Part shown: positions 33,581 through 46,110 of the stretch, piece by piece
Numbering within the stretch: position 1 is the stretch's first letter
How the letters are laid out: each line of letters opens with the position of its first letter
Assembly: GCA_021904315.1 (NCBI GenBank)
Contig: CM038917.1
Location: 16,724,041-16,788,040 of the forward strand
DNA: 64,000 nt
Reading direction: 5' to 3'
From: Sphagnum magellanicum
Lineage: Eukaryota > Streptophyta > Sphagnopsida > Sphagnales > Sphagnaceae
Notes under the pieces: generated by a model
Database searches by the model: none
What the model saw: the letters and a program-made list of their open reading frames with translations, nothing else
Told to the model about the DNA's origin: nothing
Position numbers and translations under genes: made by a program

Positions 33581-35664
33581 CAACAACTTGTGCACGCGAT
33601 TTATTTGTATCATCTTCCCATCTGCCCGGGTCAGATGGTTAAAAAAAAAAAGAATCGTGATTTGTCTTCCACGTCAGTGATTTGTCTTCCACGCCATCTT
33701 TTTTTAAACCCACAGCTGACAAATGGCTGCATGCCAACTGTTGACTGCCAGCTGTCCAGAAGAGCCCCCCAGCGCCCAAAGTGTAGTCTGAAACAGAGTT
33801 TTTTTGCGGCCACCTTTTCCTCAAAAAGATGAAAAATAAGGGTGTTTATTTGGGGGCTTTCTAGTTACCAAATTTAGGAGCCTAGGTCCAAATTCCAAAC
33901 CGACATTTTGGTACAAATGTCCTCCACTAGTGGGCAAGCCTTAATACCCGTCATAAAGCATGAGATGAACGATATTATAAGTTTTAACACATGCAAAGAT
34001 CACAAAGGAACAACAAAAATCCAATAAAAATTTGATGGTTGGAACCATCCTAGGGGAGACAAAAAGGGTAGGCCAAAGCAAAGCCAAAAGACGCAGAGCT
34101 TGTAAGGCCCAAAAAGAAGGAGAGAGCTAGTCTTTCTCATGGTAGGAAGCTATTTCACTCACAGCCCTTCTAATGTTGCTTGTATGCAAATCATGAAATC
34201 TAATAATAATGGGAGGTTTAGAATAAGCATCACCTACCAATGTAATTTTCCTCTTTATAGCAAAGGTTAAAGCATGCTAAAGAGCAATAGTAACATGATG
34301 CTTAAAAAATTAAATGTAAAAAAACAAGGATAAGTAACCTCTTGATCGTCTATCATGGAAAAAATATGAGCACATTCCCATATCACGCCCGTGTGCGCAA
34401 TGCACCTCCATGGGCATTGGAATAAAGTGGTGCCCTTCTTGAAGTCCTCTATACTTGCAGATCTTAGCAATGGCATTAAGTTTCACAGTTGCACTCGTTG
34501 GTTGAATAATGACATTCAAAGTCATCATCCCCCGCATCGAATCAGTAACCACCACATTGGGAACGAAAACCTAGTCCTCTTAGGTCATGTAAAGATCGAC
34601 TCGTAATCAAACTCCTGATGTAAAGGCATAGCACCATTCTCTCCATACAACGTGCCCACTCTCTCGAACAAATGCATTCATGACATCTTAAATGGCATCA
34701 TGTGTGTCTATACGCTAACCTCCAAATGGGCAATGAGTTATATGTGTGCCAAATGCGTCCAAACCGTGTCTACATTCGCATGTGAAAAGATTAGATGCCG
34801 AAGGCTGAATCAAACAGAAGCAAAAATGCAACGATGAGGTGAAAGTAAAACGTGTGATGTGAAATAAACAGATATATATGGCTTAACAATCAACCATAGC
34901 CTTGCCCCCTTGCCCCCTTGCCCAAACAAGAACAAATATCAGTTCTGGATGCTGAGAAAATGGAATCATCCTCCAAGATAGACCTAAGGGATGTGTCATG
35001 GTGGATCACAAAGGTGACACAAATGAAAACTTGCATCCTACAATCTCTTATAAACAAGGTGTGCCTTGTTTGTGAAGAGGTGTTATTAATGCATGTATGG
35101 TGCCCACCATATAAATATTTAAGGAATTTTCTTGGAGTGTACAAGTGTAAGGATTTTAGGGTCCCAAAATCATCAACCTCATTTTTTTAACAAACATTGA
35201 ACAATAGCAACAAACTAAATGTAACTCAATCTCTAATTGCAAAAATTATACATGTTTGCTAATGACAGCAACATGAAATTAAATTTTCTTTTCTTCTTAT
35301 CCTCTAATTATGATGATTGTGTTAAGGATGGTTTGGATATTAATTTTTATAAATAATTTAATGTGGTGTAGTGGTTGACCACTTCCATTATAAAGTGGAA
35401 AATCTTATTTTTATCATTTTTAATTTTGTTTTTGATGGTTTTCATTTAAGAAAGAAGAATAATCATTCTTGAGAAATAATTGTGTTCTTTAGGGTTATAC
35501 TAGTCTGTAACCCCATTTTGCAAGCAAAATGATCAAATAAGCAAAAGACTAAAGCGTTATGTATCAAAGTCCATTTTGTCCACTTCTACCCATCAATTGT
35601 TTTTAAAAATCAAATGTGCCCCAACACTGAATAAGTGGGATGTTCTTTGCAAAGGCCGTTAACC
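33581..35664. other. Intergenic DNA with one coding remnant
   Basis: A GTGATTTGTCTTCCACG word is repeated at about 33,657 and 33,677. Apart from the remnant at 34,310-34,600 no gene is supported. The stretch 34,650-34,850 is GC-richer but has no readable domain. Confidence 0.5.
34310..34600 (-). pseudogene. Decayed coding remnant, probably from a retroelement
   Basis: The minus strand is open for about 90 codons with non-random content, including NVVVTDSMRGMMTLNVIIQP, NAIAKICKYRGLQEGHHFIP and FHDRRSRGYLSLFF. It has no start context, no introns and no continuation on either side. It may be a piece of a multi-copy plant retroelement protein, but the family cannot be named with certainty. Confidence 0.35.
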
Positions 35665-37260
35665 CATGCCAAAAATGGTGATGAAGTCTTTTGGAAAGAG
35701 AAATTTCATGCAGCCAATGGGAAGGCCCAAGCATGCATTCAAGGCGCCTTGTTTTTTTTCCTTTTATGTTTTGGGGTGGGGGAAGATTTTTATTCATTTT
35801 TTCCGACTTCCCAATGTGTTCACATTATGTTCCTTTCAAGTTTTAAATGGGTTCCCAATATTTCCCCCAACATTTTTTCCATACCTCCTCACTTTTATAT
35901 GCTTTGGAAAATGGTGTCCTCCTTTCACCTATATAGGTGGGCCAAAGGGGAAGACATGTATAGTTCAAAATAAAGCCTTCTGTTTTGGGGAGTCTCCATT
36001 ATTTCTTTTTTTTTTGGAGTGATGGGCCAATCAAATTGGCACGTTGCTCAAAAAAAAACTTGGGAGGCACCTCATTTAATTAATAGGAGATGTGACTATT
36101 TCCCCAAATTTATTTCCCTGCCATTAGCCTAGGTCACATAGGTAATTAATAGTTTTGAAAATAGAAATTGCATGCAGCCAATGGGAAGGTGTAGCATCCA
36201 TTCAGGCGCCCCAACTCTTTTATTTAGGGGCAAGGGGGACGAAGGAGAGGTTTTTTTTTTCATGAATTGCTAATGTGTTCTTACCATGTTCCCAAGTTGT
36301 TCCCCAAGGGTGTTCCCAATAGCACCTAATATCAAACCCATATGTTTTGTCCAAAATCCTCCCCTTCTCACCTATATAGTTGAAGTGCTCGTTGCAAGGG
36401 GTAATAGCCCAGGCGAAAAATTATAATGGGGATATTAGTCAAGGTTGAAAATAGTGCCAAAAAATTTTGGGAATAGAAGTTTCATGCAGCCAATGGGAAG
36501 GCTCAGCCTGCATTCAAGGTGTCTTGTTTTTTTCTTTTAAGTTTGGGGGGGGGGGGGGGCGGGGAAAGAGGAAGATTTTTTTCATTTTTCCTTTGTTCCA
36601 ACAGGTTCCCAATGTGTTCCCCATGGGTGTTTCCAATCGCACCTTGCTTTAATCCCATATGTTTTGCTCAAAGTCCTCCCCTTTTCACATATATCGATGG
36701 GCCAAAAGGGGAGGCATTCCATCTATCCACAGAATCTTCAATTTTTGTGAGCCTTCATAGTTCCAAATTTTTTTTTTCTGGGGCCAATCAAATTCAATAA
36801 AAACAATTTAAACTTGTGAGGGGTAAAGGTCATGCCAAAAACGGTGATAAATTTTTTTGAGAAGAGAAATTTCATGCAGCTAATGGGAAAGCCCAAGCAC
36901 ACAATGAATGTGCCTTGCATTATTTCCTTTTAAGTTTGGGGGGCGTGCCTTGCATTTTTTCCTTTTAAGTTTGGGGGGCGGGAGATTTAGAGGGGGATAT
37001 TTTTCAGTTTTCCCTGGTTCCCACTATGTTGACCATCCCACCATCTGCTCACTTTGGCTAGCCAAAAATGGTGATAAATTATTTTGGGAAAAGAAATTTC
37101 ATGCAGCCAATGGGAAGGCCCAAGCACACACTGAATGTGCCTTGCATTTTTTCCTTTTAAGTTTGGGGGCCGGGGGATTTAAAGGAGGATATTTTTCAAT
37201 TTTCCCTGGTTCCCATTATGTTGACCATCCCACCATCCGATCACTTTGGCTGGGGCCCTC
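35665..37260. repeat. Array of five diverged copies of a 200-480-bp unit
   Basis: Each copy has the core AAATTTCATGCAGCCAATGG or a close variant: near 35,701, 36,168, 36,478, 36,869 and 37,096. It is followed by a TTTTCCTTTTAAGTTTGGGG-type word and a CCCAATGTGTT or CCCATTATGTTG word. Copies 1-3 also share a CACCTATATAGGTGGGCC-type TATA-like block. Copies 4 and 5 are nearly identical and adjacent. No coding frame is conserved. It may be promoter-like or LTR-derived. Confidence 0.82.
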
Positions 37261-37268
37261 AAGGGAAA

Positions 37269-37302
37269 GGGGGGGGGTCGGGGGGAGTGGGGTGGGGGGG
37301 GC
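37269..37302 (+). repeat. G-rich tract with quadruplex potential
   Basis: Four or more runs of at least four G are separated by TC, A/GT or T, directly after copy 5 of the array. A second G run (13 or more G) lies inside copy 3 near 36,545. Confidence 0.75.
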
Positions 37303-37500
37303 CTCCAGCCAATCATGAATTACCGCATCAAGACACCGACACCCATTTCTTTATAATAGTAGATTTTGTATGTTCTGTGTTGAATGACTATCCCCCCTCT
37401 CCTTACGCCCTCTTTGGGGCTACGTTCCCTTAGGAAATGGTTGTGTTCCTTGAAAAGTATAGTTGTGTTTGTCATGGACTAATTTTTTTTAGGACAAATG

Positions 37501-37800
37501 TGTTGAATTGGTCCCTAGTTATTTTTTCCATATCAAACATGGTTGTCTTTTTCAAAGAAATGTTTTTCATAACTAAAATAATGTGTTGAATTGCCCCTTG
37601 GGTCTATGTTCATGGGAAAAGCCTTTCATTGGGATCAAATGTGTTGAGTTGCCCCCTATGGCTGTGTTATTCATGGCAATGTTTTTCATTTGGGTAAATG
37701 TGTTGAATTTGCACCTTGGGGTTGTGTTTGTTGTGGAAATGTTTTTCTCTATGACAAATTTGTTGGATTATTTTGGAAAATAGTTGTGTTGTTTTGACAA
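37501..37800. repeat. Tandem repeat with TGTTGAATTG, five units
   Basis: The word TGTTGAATTG or a variant occurs at 37,501, 37,583, 37,642, 37,701 and 37,761, so the last units have a regular period of 59-60 bp. Each unit contains a GTGTT..ATGG block and GTTTTTCAT. Confidence 0.8.
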
Positions 37801-40800
37801 ATGGTTCATGGGCAAATGTTATCCTAAAAAATGGCCTTTCCATGCATTGAACTAGGGACGAAATATTTTTAAATGAAAAAATGAGATGACACATTCATCC
37901 ACTGCGTAGTTTAAAAATTCTAAGACCTTGTGATGTTTTTGGATGTTTTCCTTATGGAAGTTTAGCCAAGGTCTTTAAGGAAAGCATTTTCCCAATTTGT
38001 TTTCTCCCCCAAGGAAACTTGGTTAGAGTAATTTTTCTTCCCTTGACAACTTGACCAAGTGATTGGGTAAAGTTGTACACATAAAGGATTCCAAAAGCCA
38101 TTTTTTTCCTTGAATGGTTACCCTAGATGAATGTTTGAAAAAAACAATCCATGAGAGCCATATAGGGAAAAAGATTTGAACTCAAAATATATAGTTAAAG
38201 AGGTGTTTTTAAACCATTGCATCACACACCTTTACTTGAAAAATAAGAGGAACGAACCATAGTTAATGTGTTTATTGTAATTGGGGTACAATTTTTTTAA
38301 TCAAATAAACCTTTTTCAATCAAATGGGAATTTGCCTATAACAACATTGAATTCAATGTTTATGTTTGATGTTTATTATTCTTTTCTTCTATGAAGATCT
38401 CCAAGATTTTGATTGACATTTGAGTATTTCATATTTTCATAGATGGTGAATTGAATGCAAACAATGTTTCCAACTAACATTGTTATAGTGGTGTTCACTT
38501 CTAAAGTTTCAACTAATGTTGATTACTTTTTTTATTATAAGAGGGAATCTCTAGTCCTATTCTCCTCCCTCCCAAGTTAAAACCATCAATTCTACTTCTT
38601 GATTTATTTCTTTTGGCTAGTTCTCCTCAATTCAACAATTTGATCATTTATAGAACCTTCAATTTCAAGGTAATTGTTGAAGGATTTTCAAAAAATTATA
38701 AACTCATATTACACAAGTCATATTATTAGTTTCAATTAATGTGTGGACCTTTACATTATGTGTCAAAACTCAAGCACCAAAATTGCCTCCAAAAGGTAAT
38801 AAAGTTGTTGTGTCGATAAGTAAAGTTGCCAATTGCCACCAATTATTTCAAGAGTTTAAAAATGTTAATCTAACAATTAAATGCATGATTGAAAAACTTA
38901 CATATGGGATTTGTACAATGATCCATGGAAATTAAGTCTGAAACACAACATAATTGTATCAAAAAATTAATGATTGAAGTCAAAAGTTTATTTCTTAACA
39001 TGTTTTCTTGGGTGAATATCCATAAAATGTTGATTACTTTTCATGTACAAATGTGCACTTCTATAGATTATGCCACAACATTTTTATGAAACCCTACAAA
39101 ACCTTGCACACTTCTTATTAGTTTTGCCTATTTGGCATTTTATTTTGTGTGAACATGCACATGCCGTTTTTCTTTGAAATTTTTTAAGCAAACCAAATAT
39201 CATACTAAAAAAATAAGTGAAATAGAAAAGGAGTACCCAAAATTTGTAACATGTTTTGCACACCCAATTGATTTTCCACTTGAAATGTAACTAATCAATA
39301 TCACAAAGGTTTCATAAGTGAGATAGTTAGTAGGCATGACAAGTTCCAAGCATGTTTGATGCAATGTTTTTGCCAATCAAAGTTTTTGTGTTCCCTGAAT
39401 TCAAAACTTAAATTATAAACCCAAACATAACATGACACAAATACTCTACATTAATGTGTCCAAGAACTTGTTAAATGAATTCATTTGTCCAAACTAAAAC
39501 ACATACATTAACATTATCCCATAAGCAAATGTCCAAATCCACGTGTCAAGTTTGTAAGAAACATATACTTATTCTAGATATAATAAAAATTATTTGTATC
39601 AAATATAGTATATTCAATACCTTTCAAAATACTTCGAAATTTATTATGCCAATTTGACTTAAGTTGATTTAGGGCATTCTTGCTAGTCTTTGTGGTAAAT
39701 GTTAATCTTTGACATTGGATTATTCTTTAATTATGTGGTTCAACATTTTATTATTCATATATTTAGGATTTGTAATACTAACCTACTACTACATAAATCA
39801 AAAAGTAAACCCAAACAAATATCCATTTCAGAATCCATATATGCAACAATATAACATCTATGGTAATCTAAAAACAAAGTTTAGACTACATGGAATTGAA
39901 AATAGAAAACAAAAACAAAACACAATGAAACACAAATGTTTTTTCTCCATTAAAATCCTCTTCTATCTCCTTTCATGAGTTTTTTTTCATCCTCAAAATA
40001 CCTACTCAATGTTATAATGATCACCAACTCATAATTCTTCCCATAAATCCTTCCTAATTTCTTGTCATGAAAATGAATTCAAATTTTCAACTAGTCCTAA
40101 CCACTCGACCTTATGTTGCCTCTATCCTACAATGACATTTCCTTTTGTTCACTCTATCCGATGATGACAATACAATTATATCCATTTTGTCTAATGATAA
40201 CACTATAGTTCTATGGACTATGTCCAATGGTCATAAAACAATTTTGCCCGTAACACTTTTGCATTGTGCAAATTTCAAAGCAAGTACCTATTTTCAATCT
40301 TCAAAACAACTAAAAAAGGCCCTCGGTGAGATCAACTGTGTTTTTAACTTGGAATTCAAGCACAATGGGTTTGTTTGTTGACATTTTACATCCACCTACT
40401 AGTGCCACCAGTACAAGCAACATTATGACTCAAAAATTCAACAATTGCAATATCATGTCACTTCATAGCTAGATGGATTTCATATGTAGTTTATTTTGTT
40501 TTCCCTTCAATATGCATAAAGTTGTATCCCTTTAAAGTTCATGATAGAAACATACATAATTATAGTTTTTTAAATTCACATAATTGGAACATGGTTTAAT
40601 AACAAACAATATGGAACACAATATCAAGCACTATGATATAGGAACATTATACAAGCATGATAGTAAAACACCCATGAGAATGACTACAAACTTCAATTTC
40701 AATATTTCTTGAAACACTTCCATTGCATGTTCTTATTGTAAATAAAATTAATGGTGATAATGTTATGGTTGATTGCCATGGCTAGGAACACCATTGTTGT

Positions 40801-43083
40801 GTTTACAACAAAAAAAAATAAATCATTTTTCAATGGATAAAATGTGTAGGTGATGTCGAAGACTTTGTAGTTAGTTCCTTGGAATAGGAAAACCATTGTT
40901 AGTACTATCATGTTGGTAATGTTAGTCAAATTATTGCAAAGGTGTGGATGTTAATAATTCATGGGTACATTAGATTTGGGCTCACAATGCTTGCACAATG
41001 TGTTGAAGATGTATACCTCACATTCACCATAACATGCAACGATATCCTCCAAATGATGCGATTTGGGCAACCCATATTTTAAACTTCAAACAAGTATTGT
41101 GGTGAAAATGTAGACATAACCAAACAACACTCACAAACTCTATACTACAACCTTATAAACCAAAAGTTTGAAATTATACATTGAAATAGCTGGAATAAAT
41201 ATTCACATGTTAGTACCATAGGTTTGGTTTGAAAGTGAATATTTGTTTCACTTTGTTCTACTAATGTGATTTTAGCATTGGTTCCAATTCAATGTAAGAC
41301 TTGTTGTTATGCTACCTTGTTAACAATATAAGAATATACTTGAACATGCAACAAAAAACCAAAATTGACCAACATTCATTTCAACCAACCCTGAAATCTA
41401 TTTGTCATGAAAGGTGCAAATGGGATAAGATGAGCCTTGCTTGCTTGCTTGCTTAAGGGACTACTTTTGGGGAAATAAAAATTTTAATATTTTTTAATTC
41501 TTTGAAAAATTCAAAAATCTTTAAAATTTTATTTATATTGTTATGTCAAGGTTTATATGAAAGATTTCAAGATATACGTAATTTTCAAAAGTTTTGAAGT
41601 TTATTTATAAGTTTTTTAATTGCTAAAAAACACACATTACAATGTTTAATGAGTGTATTTTAAATCTTTTTGTTGATTGGATATTTTTCCATGTTCCAAT
41701 GATGCATTATGAACTTTATTATACAAAACAATCTTATGCTTTCAACACCAAATTAAATTACCGTTTCTAAACATGAAAGACTAAGCATACGTTACACTTG
41801 TTGTAACTCATGTTAATGTGATTGCACCCTGAAAGCTTTTTGATTAATCTGTTATTAGTATGTGCATATTTAATAATCCTTCAATTAAACATCCTTTCAA
41901 AGATGTTTAATTACATTTTATCTATCGATTTATGTTTTCAAAAAGTTGAATGAAAATAAATAAATAAATAATTATATACATATACGTGTTGTGAAGGATT
42001 TTTTTTTTGAAAATTCATATATAGGGTAAAAACACATGATAGTGGACGTTTTTGGAAATCATAGTGGCATTTTTTTATGGATGAATAAAGTATTGTTACA
42101 TTATATTCAAATATATTTGAAAAACTTCGCAAAAGTGAGATGAAAAATTAAAATTTACATTCTAATCTTTCAAACCCAAATTTTTTTTACCAAGAGGATA
42201 AATGTTCAATTCAAGGTGGATTTTGCAAAGGATGGTACATCAAATGTCATAATCCAAACTACCCCTTAAAAATTATCATTATAATTTTTTTTATTCTATT
42301 GGAGTTGGAAATTAAGCCTACAACTTTGTATCACCATACATTGAAGTACCATAACACTTAAAATGAAAAAATCAACCAAGAAAAAATCTTTCAAAGATTT
42401 TTAAATTTTCAAATGAAAATGAAAATTTGTAAAGTCCATTTTAATATTTAAATTTATTTTTTCAAGGCCCATATTTAGAGGTTTCTTAAAATGTTTAAAT
42501 TATGGTGGTATGAACTTGGAAATGGAAAAAAATGTGAACTCCAAGACTTTTTTGAAAAATAACTAGATTTGGACTCTAAAAATGGACTTTAACCACCCAT
42601 TTTGGTATATTGTAGTGTGCATTTACTCTATAAATGGTATATAGCCTTGCCTCTTCAAAACAAAAGAACATAATTAGTTTAGCGTAATCTCATGTTATTG
42701 TACCATAGTTCATAACCTTTGTGAATTTAGTGGTCACAACAAATTCATCAACTTACATTCACAATTAAAGGAGTACGATAAAATGCCATGTCATAATTAA
42801 AATTGCATGATAAATAAATTTGGTTACATCATGTGATTTGAAAATCACGGTAATCATTACAAATTTTGCTAAAGGATTAATATGAGTGCAAAGGAATTCA
42901 AATTGAAAATTCATTATAACCAAATTTAAGTTGTGGTCTAAATTGAGTTAAGTTTTTACACCACAAAACTTTATGGTGGCCAAATTAATGTTCACCAACA
43001 ATTTTATAAAAAAAATTGAACATTATTTACATGTTCTTGGGTTATTATTTCAAGAAAAAAATAATAGCATAATCATATCATGA
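37801..43083. other. AT-rich gene desert
   Basis: No gene, RNA gene or complete transposon is supported. Short open frames are AT-driven. A small (CTTG)4 run lies near 41,440. Homopolymer A and T tracts are common. Confidence 0.6.
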
Positions 43084-43266
43084 CCTAGATTTGTGAGGCT
43101 TGTGGATGCGAAATTCGTAGTTGGGGGCATGGGGATTAAGGATACAAAAGGTGAGCAAAGTGTTGAAGGCCCATGTGAATGTGGTGTTGATGCCTTGGAT
43201 GAAATTAATGGGGTGCAAAGTTGGGAAGTTGGGGTTAAACATATCATATACGGTACAAAGTGTTAA
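43084..43266 (+). other. GC-richer open frame of 60 codons, coding-like, unidentified
   Basis: This plus-strand frame runs from a stop at 43,081 to TAA at 43,264 with no internal stop. It reads like protein (RLVDAKFVVGGMGIKDTKGE, ECGVDALDEINGVQSWEVG). It stands out against the surrounding AT-rich DNA. The minus strand is also open there, so chance is possible. No domain is recognised; it may be a decayed gene or transposon fragment. Confidence 0.25.
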
Positions 43267-45096
43267 GGGACAATCTTCATACATGGTATCTATTATTTAC
43301 ACCTTGCCCAAGCCTAATATGATGTAGAAGCTACCATATCCTTGGGTCAAGTTTGACACATTAAAAACAAATAATTAATTATTTTCAAAAAATGCATTTA
43401 TTTTTCCAAAAAAATAACTATTAAAATTTTCATTAATGAAAATGAAATTTTTTAATGACATTCATTTGAGCACTCAATTGCCTTCCAATAACACTTATGT
43501 TTTAGTGCTCACACTTTCATCCCCTCACCTAATTTTGCCTATTGACTACACTTTTAATGTTCCTGGAAAAATGTATCACCGGTTAGGCGAATTACGATTG
43601 AGTCTACGTGGGGATATTTGTTAGTATTGTGACATTTTTTTAATGATCGATGAAGAGCATGACTCCTTTTACTAGCTTTTACAAAATTTTAGATTTTTTT
43701 CACTTTAAAGGTGCATTTATCATTTTTTTCGTCATTCCAATGTGTTTTTATCACATTTTTTGACCCTTCAACGTTTTTTTTTAATAAAAAAAACTTCAAA
43801 TTTTTTAACAATTATTTAATGTTGAACCTAACCCATGGCTATGATAGTTGTTGTGAAAGTTGAACCCCTATAATTTAAAAGTTTGGGTTTGATAATGTTT
43901 TCAAAAATTACATAACAAATGAAGCATTTACTCAAAATGGCATGTTACAACATAAAACAAGGTGCCATAAACACACAAGCATTGCCAATTTAAGGCACAA
44001 GAAATGTTTATACAAATATGGAAGTAACGGAAGTATTGTCATAAATTATATTTTACCTTTGTGTTAGTTGAATGAATCTAGGCCCTAGGGATATGATTTA
44101 ATCATGCAATATGTATGGGTTTATGATTAGTCCAATATGCTTGCATTGTTTTTAAATGACATTGTTGTGTTGGTGCATTGATCCATACATGATCTATTTG
44201 TGTATTATTGAAGGTGGTACTTTCAAAAAAAAGTAATGTGAAAATGATGTTTATTGATAAAAAATTGTAATGTTATTTTTGAAATGTGTTTGTTTATATC
44301 ACATGTATGTTGAAATTTTTTATCATTATAGTTGTGTTATATGTGAACATTTGTTCAAAAAAAAGTTTATAAAATAGAAGTAAAATAACTAGTTTATGTT
44401 TTAGGTGATTCATAAAATGTTTGATCACGTAAAAAACTTCTCGTGTATTTTTGAAAATTACAATCATAAATTCAATAGTTGAATTTATTACTGACGTTGT
44501 TTATGCAATAAAGATACTCCTTGATCATAAAATATCATTGTTTCATGTAATTGTAACAAGATAAAATGTTAAATTTATTCAATATCAGGATAGTGAATTT
44601 CTTGATTTACATGAATGTTTCGAATTCTTGTTTCATTTATACAAAGAATATGTGGGATGTTAATAAATTTGAATCTATGATAATATCTTTAAAATGTAAG
44701 TTTATAATATGAGTATTGAGATATTGCATGATTATAATTTTTTAATGGTAGGATTTTGGAGAGGCGATTATTAATTCATACTTTGTGCTTATTTGAAGAC
44801 GAGAGGTTCCTCTTTTAGCAAAAGAATGTATTTTAAAATGTATGTTTGATAATGAAGAAAGTAGATACAAATATTATCTATAATGAATTTGAGATAATGT
44901 CCATGTTTTGTTACCCAAGCTAGGTCAAATACTAAACAATCAAGGGTAAACATTGTTTATGATGTATAATGCCTCTTGCATTTAATTGAATAATAAATTT
45001 AATTATTGTGATAATTTGAAAAGGGTTGTTACCTACTTATATTTCAAAAAATATTCATTGTATTAGTTTCTATTTTTTTGTTAAGTTAGGAATTAT
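43267..45096. other. AT-rich intergenic DNA
   Basis: I see no gene or clear repeat structure in this stretch. Confidence 0.55.
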
Positions 45097-46110
45097 CACT
45101 ACGCCAAAATGTGGTTTTATGATTATGACAATTTGCAACTACTACCCAAAATAATCATGTAGTCGTAAGTGGACTTGAATCGTAATCATTTTGATGACTA
45201 TAATCATAATTATGATTATGTGATAATAAATATGACTATAATTCCAACTAGAGGTGATTACGGCTACATATATGACTACATGACTAATGTAACCATGTTG
45301 AAGTAATTAATTGACCATGTTTGACCAAATTAAGAAAAATTAAAATACATATCAATATGGTCAAATTTGTATTGGAAGCTTAATTTTTCTTAATTTAACC
45401 TAATTTAATTTAATTTAGTCTAATTCAAAAAACTCTTAGTTTAATATAATCTACCCTATTTTCAGTATGAATTAACCCTAGTTTAATTTCATTTAATTTT
45501 GTCCAATATTAGTTTCACTTAATTTAACCTACTTAAGTTATTTTACCCCAAGTAGCCTCATTTATTTATTTTTATTTATTTATTCTAATTAATATAACAT
45601 ACCATATTTTAAAATACGTAACCTAATTTAGTTTGGTTTAACCAATTGTACAAACCTTAACAACCTTTAAATTTAGCCAAATTTATTTTAATTGGTTCAA
45701 TCTAGCCTAGTTTGGCCCTAGTTCAACAAAATTATATATTTAAACCCTTTTTAATAGAATTAAACCAATTTTAGCCATTTTTTTTCAAATTTAGCCAAGT
45801 AACTAGATTAAGCCTAAGTGGTTTAATGTAATTTGATTTTGCCAAATTTAACTGAAGTATCAAAGTTTAGCCAAATTTTTTTAATTTAACCAAATTTATA
45901 TTCTTTTAACCAAGCTTTAATTCAAAATTAAATTAAACGAATTATCATTTTATAAAATCAATATGAAGAATATATTAATATATAACAATATAAATTATAT
46001 TATATTGTTTTATATGCACAAATATATTATGTAGTCACAATAGTGGTTAAGACTATGACCATGTTAACAACTAGTGGCATTTACAACTAGTTTCGTAATG
46101 CTAAATGCTA
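45097..46110. mobile_element. Candidate non-autonomous CACTA-like element (weak)
   Basis: The stretch opens with CACTACGCCAAAATGTGG, a typical CACTA-type end. The next 200 bases repeat ATGACTA, TGATTA and ATCATGTAGTC words. Related GTAGTC and GACTATGACC words reappear at 46,030-46,060. The middle (45,360-45,960) is a degenerate TTTAATTTAACC/AGCCAAATTTA repeat. A matching right terminus and TAT duplication were not found, so the right limit is a guess. Confidence 0.3.
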
